Below are positions 1 to 11,900 of a stretch of DNA of 64,000 nt, piece by piece. Each line of letters starts with the position of its first letter. The first letter of the stretch is position 1. Source of the DNA: Lycorma delicatula (taxonomy: Eukaryota > Arthropoda > Insecta > Hemiptera > Fulgoridae); contig NC_134457.1 in the NCBI RefSeq assembly GCF_047948215.1, forward strand, positions 82,797,398-82,861,397, given 5' to 3'. Made by a program: the position numbers and the translations under genes. The notes beneath the pieces are model-generated. The model worked only from the letters and a program-made list of their open reading frames with translations, made no database searches and was not told the DNA's origin.

Positions 1-518
1 TTTTTTATGCATTTTAATTAATCTTAAGATTTGCCCTTCCTTTGATTTTCTGGATTTCAGTTTTAACTGCGTTATGCAAGAAAAAAATTTTTGTATATTA
101 TTTACTGTCGTATGTAACTTGGAATTGATTAGGTCATGATTAAGATTTCCTATGAAATGGTAGCTGGGTGAATGGATAGTTCTTTTATAGAAGCTGTTAG
201 CTACATGAATTTTCTGGAACTTGAAGTTGCTTTGGATGTGATATAAAGGTATTAATTTTCATGTGACAGATTGTCCTTTTTTAAAAGTATATTTTTACAA
301 TTTTTTTTAAGCTAATTTTACTTGATTACTTTTTATTTTTTAATTATTTTTATGTTATTGTTTGCCTAACATTTGTGTTATATATAGCTCGCCTCTAATA
401 ATTTATGAGTTTTTTTTAAAATTGTTTAGAATTTCTGAAAAAAGGTATATAAAGATATGGGATTGTTTATGTTATTTGATTCCTTGTTTAATTTATATTA
501 GTAGTTTGTATTCGGTAA

Positions 519-583
<65 letters not shown>

Positions 584-604
584 AAAAAAAATATATATAA
601 AAAA

Positions 605-643
<39 letters not shown>

Positions 644-893
644 ATGATGGGTTTATTTTTAAGTAAATTATAGTAAGTAATTAAGTGAAGATAAATTTGT
701 ATTAAACAATTTTGTTTAATACAAAATGTTTTATGTGTAGATTCTTTCTTAAAGATTCTAGTTGAGTAGTAACAATCTTTATCTTTTTGAGTTAACCTTT
801 TTTTTTTTTTTTTATCTTGAACTAGCTTTATTATGTTTTGATGGTTATTGTTAGTATTGGGTTTTTAAAAACCATTTTTCATTTTTATTGTAG
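1..893 (+). other. Sirt1: Sirt1 intron (upstream end outside window)
   Basis: Phase-0 intron, as the next exon starts with a whole codon (GTA, Val). It ends in a T-rich tract and TTGTAG at 893. I see no coding exon in it. It holds the (AT)n tract at 523-640. The exon for the GAG part of the NAD-binding loop must lie before position 1. Confidence 0.8.
523..640. repeat. (AT)n microsatellite, interrupted
   Basis: Nearly pure AT dinucleotide from 523 to 580, an A-rich break, then AT again from 613 to 640. An open frame crossing this tract is only Ile-Tyr repeats and is not a gene. Confidence 0.95.
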
Positions 894-1087
894 GTATCTG
901 TGTCGTGTGGTATACCTGACTTCAGAAGTCGTGATGGTATTTATTCAAGATTAGCAGTGGATTTCCCTGATCTACCTGATCCTCAAGCAATGTTTGATAT
1001 TAACTATTTTAGACAAGATCCAAGACCTTTCTTTAAATTTGCTAGAGAAATTTATCCTGGACAATTCAAACCATCTCCTTGTCATAG
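894..1087 (+). CDS. Sirt1: Sirt1 exon: NAD-binding/catalytic core, first exon in window
   Basis: Acceptor TTGTAG ends at 893 and donor AG/GTATTT begins at 1088. Encodes residues 1-64 plus two bases of an Arg codon. It carries [14 protein letters not shown], the sirtuin signature after GAG, and the SIRT1-typical [16 protein letters not shown] and [15 protein letters not shown]. The apparent GTG start at 900 is internal coding sequence, not an initiation site. Confidence 0.97.
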
Positions 1088-4000
1088 GTATTTTATATTT
1101 AATGTTTTTGAATTAGTGATATATTTTGAAACACTAGTACACCAGTTTTTTTTAGAGAATGAAAAAACCAATTTAAAAAAATCACTGTTTTTTTAAGTTC
1201 ATAAACACAAGAATCTTTAGTTGTTAATACACTTTGATAAGTTTCTAAATGTAGAATGTGAAATATTTTTGTGTAAAATACATATAATTTTTGATACTTA
1301 GTGGTAACTTTGACTGGTGTTAATAAGTTGATTGTTAGTTATTTAAATACTTATAAGCTATTATTTATTGAATTTGAAGATGTTACTGTCATTTAGTAAA
1401 TTCACTGTCTCTTAATTGTGGACCATTTAGCTTCTATTATTCTTAAGGGAAAATAGGTATTGATTTGCATTATTTTGAATTAAATATCACGATGAAGCTT
1501 AAGTTATAATGAACCATGTAATTTACCAATTCATAGAAATTAATTAACTATACAATTCTAGTGATCCTTTAGTATACAAAAATTTGCAAGTACTATCTAT
1601 TTGTGTACTAATCTATTTATTTTTGTAATTAAGTGAACTAATAAATATAAATATAAATCTGCGTAAATCAGTAGTAAAGGCATGATACCAATCATGTCAT
1701 GTTTTAGCAAACTTTTATACAGAGAACAATTTTAATGTAGATGATATGAATTATTTTTTAGAGCAATGTCAGGTAAATAACTAACTATAAGAACAATCTG
1801 AACAGTAAAATTTAGAAAATAGCAAAAAAAAAAAACTATTAGCAAGTCTTCATAAAATATTATTATAACTGTTAATTTTTGGAAAATCTGTAAAACTTTA
1901 TAAAAATATAAAATTGCAAAAGTTACAATTTTATATTCACATTAGAAGTTTTTATAAAAATATAAGTTAGTTTTCTTGTATAAGTGAACCTAATTTTGTT
2001 TTTGTTTATTAATGTTAAAAGCATTTTTCTTTTTCAGATTTATTAAAGTGCTAGAAGAAAATAAAAAGCTATTGAGAAATTATTCACAAAATATAGATAC
2101 ATTAGAACAAGTTGCTGGGATTTCAAATGTAGTAGAGTGCCATGGTTAGTTAGTTTATTTTATTTATATGGATTTTGTACTCGTATAATAAGTAGTTTAA
2201 ATGCTAAAAGTCTTTTTAAATTTTTTTTATTAGCAGTTTCAAATAACTGATACTGTTACTGATGATGTTACGTAGTTTGAGCCTTTGTGATACAAAAATA
2301 TGAGGTTATTCAGTATTCTTGACACAATAAAAAAACTTGTTTGAGAAAATACAGATGTTCCCTATTAAAAAATAAATTATGAGATCGAAAATTTTATTCT
2401 TTATGAAATCTTTTGAACAGTTGTATAAATGTTTATGGGCAGAGGCTACCCACAAAATTTTGCTCTTTAAAGAAGTGTAATAATTTTTCTCGAGAAATTG
2501 TTGAACAACACTTAAAGTTAGATTGAAATATTTTCTTTGATTTAATATGTTTTTATTATACTGTTATTTCAGGAGTGAATGATACATCAGTTTGAAGTAA
2601 TATTATAGAAAAAGTCAACTGAAAAATATTCCATGAAATTAAGTGTATGAAATTTACTGATGTAGATATTTTGAGTATGTATCTTAGATTGTTTACTAGT
2701 ATGGATTAAACATTCCATTGCTTTTTTCCTTACTTACTCAATGAACCACTCATAAACGCCTTTATAATACCACTATCTTTTTGCTGTTTTGTTATTTACA
2801 GAGATATTTTTAAGAAATTGTATGAGCATTAAACTTGGTAAAATTCTGAAACTAAGCGAATTGTTTTATTTTTTGTCATATGTAACGATTGCACTCTACA
2901 GAGGTAAGTCTTTTAGAATCGCAGAAAAGGAGAGCTTTCCTTGGTAGTCATGTATAGATTGTGTGTAAAATCTGTTTTATTTTTTGTTACATGTAACCAT
3001 TGCACTGTACAGAGGTAAGTCTTTTAGAATTGCAGAAAAGGAGAACATTACTTGTTAATCATGTGTAGATTGTGGGTAAAATCAGTAAAACTTGGTTTTT
3101 CACGCTTTGCTTTAAAACAGTAATCTTTCTGCTTGCCCTGACTGCTCCTCAGTTGAATGATGCAGAGATGATTTTTACATAATTTCTAGGTCATTGGGAC
3201 AGGCACTAAATCCTCCTCTGACCAGTAAAATTAATAACATAACTTATTACTCTCCTACCAACCAAATTCAAGAGGTACAGTTACATTTGTTTTTCACATC
3301 TTTGGTTGATGTGAGAAATTAAGGGTGCTTGAATTTTGTGCTAGCCACATTATTATCCTCTCATACAATGCATTGAATAAGTTCATCTCTGCAGCTCTTG
3401 ATGGGGTTCCACCTTTGTTGAAGAAACAAACTTAAATTTATAACTAAATAGTTTTGACTTTAATAGATAATTTTGTAATAAATAACTTGAATAGGTAACC
3501 ATATATATTATGGTATTTATTAAGTTTATTTTAAATTATTGATTAAGGCTTTAAAATTTAAAGTATGTAATAAAATAACCAGTCAATCTCTTTCATATAT
3601 ATATTTAATATTAAATAAAATTTAAACCACCAAAACACAGTAGATAGATAAGTTAAACATACCACCATACCATAATTCCAAGAATCGATTTTCTTGGGCT
3701 CCTGCATTTTCAGTTTGTATTTAATTCTAAAATTACATTAAAATAAATTGTTTTTATAATTTCAAATTTTCAAAAATGTCAATATTTTATAAATTTTAAA
3801 ATTAATTATGGATGATTATGTAAGTTATGAAAGTCCAGTACTGGACAGCAGTATGATGTAAAGATACATTTAAAAAATTAAAATGAAATTATTGTTAAAC
3901 AAAAATTAATAATTTGTAATATACGTAACAGAATTATTTTAAAGTTAAATGATAAGTACACTTCATTTGCCAATGGGCTTGTTATGTCTACAATATTTTT

Positions 4001-7000
4001 CCCTAAGTAAATACTCAAAGGGATATAATACCTGTATACATAATATTCTTTTGCAGACAAGATTATGTAAATGACATTTTAACAGAATTTGTAAAAAAAA
4101 AATGAACATGTAATCATTCAAATAAATTGAATTCCTGTAACAATAAATTAAACTGTAGCCCAGAAGATTATAACAATAGACAGTCTGTAATTTTCCGTAT
4201 GTAAAAGCAAATATTGATGAAAACAGTAAAATTATTACTGATTTTAGAAAACCAACTCAACATAATTCCACCTCTGCCTCTAACACAAAAAATCAAATTA
4301 GTCATTCTTGAAAAATAAGTATTCATTATGACATGGTATATAAGGTATATAGTCAACATTTACATGCCCTATAATGAAATAGAATTTCATATTTAGTGAT
4401 ATAATAAAAAACAAAAAGAAAAAGTGATATAATAATTTTTTTGTGAACATAAAAATACATTAAAAGAAAAAACAAAGGAAATACTTTATATTAGTTCCAT
4501 TTGAAAATCATAGCTATATTAACGATACTAATTCAAATACAAACTTCATCTTTTAAACTAATAAATAGTTAACAAAATATATAAATTATAATAAAAGCAC
4601 ACTACACATTGAATTTTACAGTAGAGAAATTTGTAGAATTAATTGTAATAATTGCAAAAAGATGTACGTTGGTAAAATTATCAGTAATAGTTTTAGTATC
4701 ATAGATTGGTCCTTTGAATAAAAAGATCGAGTCAGAACATAAAAATATTTCATGTTATATTGGTCATCTCATTACACACTGCAATAACTAATATAATTAG
4801 AAACAATCGATGTAAATAATAGTAGAGTTTTTAGAAAAATATTTTGTTGATAAATACATTAATATACTTATAAATGAACAGGTAAATTTTGAACATGATG
4901 AATTATTTAAATTTATGCACCTGCCGTAATAGCTAGAGCTGAACTATATCCATTATTTTCTTTTGTTGATCATAACTATCAGGTTTTCTTTCATCTAACA
5001 ATGGTATTGCATTTTCTGATGTAGTAGTGTTGTAACGATTATGAATCCATGGGTTGGAAAAGTAAGTAGTCTGTAAGGTTGGAAAAAATACTTAAACCAT
5101 TTAATATTAAACCATTTATTTTAGTTTACTTGTAGATAGCTTTTATTAATTACAGTGCGTGTGTGTGTATGAAATACATATATATGATGCACACTCACAC
5201 ACATAAATATAGGTTTTGAAAATTGTAAAGGTCATTATAATTCTTTTCTGTACATTTATAAAAACAAAGTTATGAATGATTTGATTAGATTATTAATGCA
5301 ATTGAGTAGAATTATCATGTGATGAGGAAGGAATAATTAAAAGCCAGGATATGAAAATGTTTTTTAAGAATAAAATGAATATGTTAAGGTTAATTAAAAA
5401 TCTATTAATGGTGATGAGGCTGACATAAGTATTTTTTAATTTAGTAGAAAATGTATTTTTTCTTTTTTTTTAATCAAACATTTGTAATATCCGGGTACTT
5501 TTTCAGTAATTCAAAAAAATAAAATGTTATTTTGTCTTAGCATGTGTATATGTAGTAACATCTTTGTAATAACATGAATCGTGATTATTTTTATGACATC
5601 TATTGAGTTGTTAGTTTAAATACGTGCTACAGAAATATTCACAAATAAATTAATATTTTTTGTAATTTTGTACCAATTCTTACATTCATGTATAGTTTCT
5701 GCTTAGAATATAATAAGATGAATACTCTGTTTAAATTTAGTTTTGGTTTTATTGGGAGTTATTTTTGAATTAATTTTCTGTATAATTTATTGAGTATTAT
5801 ACCTTGCATATTTCAATTCTGTTTTCTAAAAACAAAATTAATGTAATTAAGATTGTTAAAAATCTTTTAGTGATGAGGAGGCTGACGTGATAAGTATTTT
5901 TTAATTTAGTAGCAAATATATTTTTTTTATTAAACTTTAAAATTTCCAGGTTCATTTGCAACAGCTTCATGTACACAGTGTGGTTACAAGGTTACGTCAG
6001 ATGATATACGTGAAGAAATTTTCCAGCAAAAAATTCCCATGTGCCCTAAGTGCAGCAGTAACACAGAATATACTGGTACAGGTATGTTTAGTTAAGTATG
6101 TATTTAGCATATTTTCTTGTTTTTAGTTTGGGATTTTGTCCAGCTATTGTCAGGTAGTTGGCCTTCTTGAGACCCATCGTGTTGGTCTAGTGGTGAACTC
6201 ATCATTGCAAAGCAGCTGATTTTGAGGTTGAGAGTTGTAAGGTCCAAATTCTTGTACAGATTTGAATACTAGATCGTGGATACCGGTGTTCTTTGGTGGT
6301 TGGGATTTATGATTTCATATATGTCTGGAATGGTCAACCTGAGACTGTGCACCACTACAACACTCCACTTAACATTCATACATATCATCCTCTGAAGTAA
6401 TAGCTTATGGTGGTTCTGGAGGCTAAATGAAAAGAGAGAGTTCTTGATTGATTGTTAATGACCAATTACTTGTCATTAATGCCCTGTTAATATTAGCCAT
6501 ACATTAATTCCATTGTCATATGCACTGTTTCCACTTACAGCTGAATGTTAGCATCTCGTCATTTCTTCAAGAAGGCCTGGGTCCAAATCTCAGTCAAAAT
6601 GGGATTTTAAAATGTTGGTAAATTTTCCTATTGTTTTTCTTTCAACAAATTTTGAGCTTAAATTTTGGATTAATCATGAAAAAAGAACTTTGGTCCCGTA
6701 GAATCACAGTTCATTTATTATATAACACCTGATTGTTTTTCAGTTTGAAACTTATAATCAGTTACTTAGACTATTTTATCATTAACAGAAATAAAAATAA
6801 AAAATTAGATTACATTTTCCTGTTCTGGGTATTTTTTCATTAATTTCAATATTTATCCTGGCATCTTAAGTTAACTAAGATATTTCTAAATTCCAACTGT
6901 TTGTATTATTGAATAAGTGAAGTGATGTTTTTGTGTAACCCTATTGCCTTTTGTTGTCTTTTCTGTTTTATATTTAAATGTTGGACTGTTACTGTCAAGT

Positions 7001-8903
7001 AATCAAAAGATTTCATTAAAATTTTACAGGATTGTCCACTGAACTTAGGAGTTGTTTCAGTGTTGTTTATGTTTCATCTCACCAAATCTATCTGTAAAAA
7101 GTGGTTCACTTAAAAATGAAAAAAATGAGAGAGCTTTATTAATTTTTGCCAGGAAATTTCCTACAAATTTTTTTTTTACACATTTGTGTGTATATATTTT
7201 TGTATATATAAAAAATATATATATATATTTTTTTTTTGAAAATTCAAATAATTCATCAACATATTAACCATTGTGCTAATAAAGATTTAATATTAAATAT
7301 TAATTCTTATACAGTATATGTGTATAATGTAGTTATTAAATCATTTTTAAATATTTGTTTTAATTGTATTAATAAATATATTTTCTTATTCTTAGGTTCT
7401 CAGGGCATAATGAAGCCTGATATAGTATTCTTTGGTGAAGGTTTACCAGAGAGCTTTCATAAAGCTATGGCTGAGGATAAAGAAGAATGTGATCTTCTTA
7501 TTGTCATTGGTTCATCACTCAAAGTCCGACCTGTTGCTCTTATACCGAGTAAGTTCTGAATCATTTTGGATGGTTTTAACTTACTTTTTATTGATTGCAT
7601 CATGAGTGGTTTTTAGTATTGCTTGTGTAGTCTTGTATGTGCTGTCACTTGACAGCATACAAATATTAGATAGATAAATATACCTACATTTGTTCTATCT
7701 ATTGCTTTGTGGATCTATGGATCCCTCCTGTCCACCCTCTGTTAATGATCTCTCCCTGATGAGTACCTTGTGAATTAGATCAGCCATTGTTCTGGGTACC
7801 TGTATGTCTGGGGAGGTTGTAGCTTGAAAGTTTGATGGAGTAATGAATTGGATACAGGTTTCTTTAAGGATTTGTTTCCTACCCAGATGTCGTAATAAGC
7901 ATCAATAAGTTGCTGTAGTCTGTATTAGGTACTACTTCTGTTGCACCATTTTGTTTTAGTGTTTTTTTTTTTTTTTAATTAGTGAAGTTATTCAGTGTTA
8001 TGATTGCCTTGAAACTTACTAAAATTCCTTTGGTTTTTATTTTTTGCTTCCTCAGAATTATCTTTTAATTTGATTTGGTATGTGTTTTTGTCTTTGGATA
8101 TATTGTTATAATGAAATATTGTTTATTCAGTGAAGTATAAAAGATTTTGAAATAGTTATTAGTTTTAATAACTAGTTGTTATTAGTAAGGTTAAAAGGGA
8201 TCTTCATTTTTTATTTACAGCTAATCATTTATTGAATATAAAATTCCTTATAATATAACAAGTTAAATAAAATAACATATATATTGCAAAATTTAGTACA
8301 TGACAACTGTTTTGAGATGTGATTTGCTCTCTTCCCTAATATTTTTACCTAATTCTTCACACATTTGCTGACCTGTATGTTGTAAGAAAAAGTATGTTAT
8401 CAAATCATCAACAGTGAATGAATAATGATGTATTCCAGTGGTTATACTTTTCCTTTGATTCCAATGTATTCCTAAAATTAAACTTTTTATATATATATTT
8501 ATTATTATTATTATGCTTTTACGGCCAACATGGGACCACTTTAGTCAATTTTAGTTGGATCTTTTCTGAGAAAAGCATGTTATTTTACTCTTCCGAGCTG
8601 CCCAGTATTTCTTCATCCGTTCAGATCTTGCTTTCTTTTCTTCATCCGTAAACACCCTCTTCATTGTATTCTGTCGTTTGTTTGTCTTTTGTTTAAATCT
8701 AATGCTTTTGTCTTTTAGCTTTGTAATTTTTCCAGTTTTATTCTGTAGGTCAGTCAGGAAAATTCCCAATTCTTTCATATCTTCTCTAATTTCTTTGATC
8801 CATCCTACTTCTAGCTTTTGGAACCAGAGCTTTTCAATTATATTTCTTGACAGTCTTGTTTCCGGTGTCCTTATGAGATGACCAAAGAAAGAGATTCTTT
8901 TTT

Positions 8904-8952
<49 letters not shown>

Positions 8953-11900
8953 TATTTATTTATTTATTTATTTTATTAGATCAACCAAAGTAAAGAATAA
9001 ATAAACTAGGATGATTTACTTACCTTATTCCACTATATATGCAGGAGTACTTTCGTGATATACTCACATCAGTTGAATATATATTCATCCCAAATGTCAT
9101 AACAAACTTCATAAAATATAGTAACATATCATGCATTTATCTATTTTATTTAAAATCTTTTATCTTTTTATTTTAAACTTTTATTCAGTTAAATTAAAAA
9201 TTAAAACAAAATTTAAAAGTATGAAAAATTAACTAAAATTAACATTAAAAATTAAATTTATTTAATTTTTTAATCTTAATTTGATTTGTATGCTTTGACG
9301 TCATATTTTTAAATACATAGAAATTTTTACAATTTAATTTTAATTAATTTTTTAATTTTGTCTTAATTTAACTGAATAAAAGTTTAAAATAAAAATAATA
9401 AAAAAAAGGTTTTAAATTTTAAATAAAATAAATAAATGCATGATATGTTATTATATTTTACGAAGTTTGTAATGTAAGTCAAGATGAATATGTAATGCAG
9501 CTGATGATGCCAGTAAATCATGAAAGCATGTATTGGAATAAGGTAAGTCATTTTACTTTATTTATTCTGTACTTTGGTTGATCTAATAAAATAAATATAT
9601 TTGTATATAGTACAGAGGAGTATGATTCTTAAAAGAATTGATTTAAAAAATATATATATATATATATATATATTTATTATACTAAAATTAATCTTTTTAA
9701 GATTCATGTTATTCCTCTGTACTGTTAAATTATATTAATCGTAAACCACCTAGTACAGAATATTGAGGTAAGACTATATCTTACCTTAATTTTACCATGA
9801 AAGTATGTTTGCGGGATCCTGCATCCTCAGTCATGATTTAAATAATTTGTTATGGCATAATAAAAATACTAAAGTAATGAAAATTGCATATTAATTTTAT
9901 TATATGAATGCTGCTATCTGTTGCAGTTTATATGACTGTCTCCCTCAAACACCGTTTGATGGGCTTATCAAATTGAAATTTTGTTTGTATACAATCTAGT
10001 AAACAATAACCATTCTATTTCTCATATTAACACAAATTTAGAATTATTAGAAATTAATAAAGATGACATAAAATTAAATATACTAGAAATATAATCCTTA
10101 TATAAATATTAAAAAAATTCAGTTTGATAAACCATTAGTGTTTGAGGGAGACAGTCTTATAAAAATTGCAATAGATAGCAGCACTCAAATAATAAATTAA
10201 TTCACAATTTCATTATTTTAGCTTTTTTTATTTTTAATTTTTATTATGCAGTAACTAAAATATTTCAATCATGATTGGATGCGGGATCCACGGAAGTAGT
10301 ACTTTCGTGATGTATATTAATAGAATTTAAAATATAAAATATATATATTACTGAGATTAATATTTTTAAGAATAATACTATTCCTCTGTTCTGTTAAATC
10401 ATATTTAAGTATCTCAATATTCTGTACTAGGTGGTATATTTAATGGAATTTTAATATATATACATATATTATTTATAGAAAATTGCTCTATGGTTTTATT
10501 TTCATGAGTTTATAGTTTTTTATTGTTGATTTAGTTTCATATGTTTGTTTTAATAAAAGTACTTATATAAATAAAATCTGATTTTTAAGTTAATATTTCT
10601 TGAAATATGTTTATTTTGTTTCTTGTATTAAAAATACAAGAAACAGGTAAATTATGTGTATAAAGTTGATAAAAAATTGTAGTTTTTGCTAAACTATTTA
10701 TTATTAAAAATTCTACATTATACAGGGCTATCATAAAAGAATGGTGCGGTTTCAGTAATTCATGGAAGATTGTAGGGAAATTTCTAGATGTTATATTGGT
10801 ATCCCTGAAAGCCGCCAACCCAAAAGTTTGTTTATCAGCAGTTGTAACCACAATGTCAGTTCTTGTATTGTTGTTGCAGTGAGTTTAGTGAGTTACTATG
10901 TTCTCAGATAACGTCAAAGCAAAGTGTGTTTTATTGATGGCTGAATTAAAATCCGTAATTTTAGTTCAACGTGCGTTTTGACGTGAATTCGGAAGAGATC
11001 CACTACACAAAAATAACATAACACGTTGGTTCAAACGATTCGAAGAAACTGGATCAGTTAAGAAACAGAAATCAACTGGCAGACCAATTGTACCAGACGA
11101 AATGGTTGAACCAATTAGACAATCGGCAATTAGAAGTCCTGGGAAGTCCATCCCCCGTCGAAGCGTCGAATTAGGTAATCCAAAATCAACAGTTCACAAA
11201 GTTTTACATAAAAAACTGAAATTACACGCTTATAAAAACCAGATACTGCAGGAATTGAAACCCGATGATGGTGTAAAACGTTACAATTTCGCTGTTGAAA
11301 TGTTGTACAGAATAAGTGAAAACGAATCATTTTTAGATGATATAATTTTGACAGACGAAGCTACATTCCACGTGAATGGATGTGTTAACAGACACAATTC
11401 ATGAATATGGCGCTCTGAAAACCCATATGTAATTATTGAGAAACAATGCGATTCGCCTAAAGTTAATGTTTGGTTTGGTATGATGAAAAATCATGTAATA
11501 GGGCCTTTCTTCTTTGCTGAAAAAACAATTAATGGAGTTGTGTATCTTGACATGTTAACCAATTATTGCTTTCCTCAGCTGGATGAACTCGAAAACATTC
11601 ATCAACTTCATTTCCAACAAGATGGTGCTCCCCCGCACTTCAATGCATTGGTCACGGATGCTCTGAACGAAAAATTTGGAGATCAATGGATAGGCTGGCA
11701 AGGACCCATACTTTGGCCTCCAAGGAGTCCAGACCAGACACCTTGCAATTTTTTCTTGTGGGGATACATCAAAAGCGTTGTTTATACACAAAAAATTCGC
11801 GACCTAAACCATTTAACGAAGAAATGTTAACTGATGTTTGGGGAGAAGTTGAGTATCGTTGGACTTTTGTCGAGCGACTAAGGGCGCACATATTAAAATT

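Larger units (their letters stand above)
6082..7395 (+). other. Sirt1: Sirt1 intron, 1.3 kb, with two SINE copies
   Basis: Carries two tRNA-derived SINE-like copies (6172-6445 and 6541-6610). The remainder is AT-rich. Ends TTCTTAG before the next exon. Confidence 0.8.

Noticed and set aside
362..673. 103-codon open frame
   Set aside because: Mostly Ile-Tyr repeats encoded by an AT microsatellite; not a gene.
6172..6260. Possible tRNA gene (A and B boxes)
   Set aside because: No tRNA fold can be completed, and the same sequence with a shared non-tRNA body recurs at 46.4-46.9 and 54.8 kb, so it is a SINE. The same reasoning applies to 49,261-49,390.
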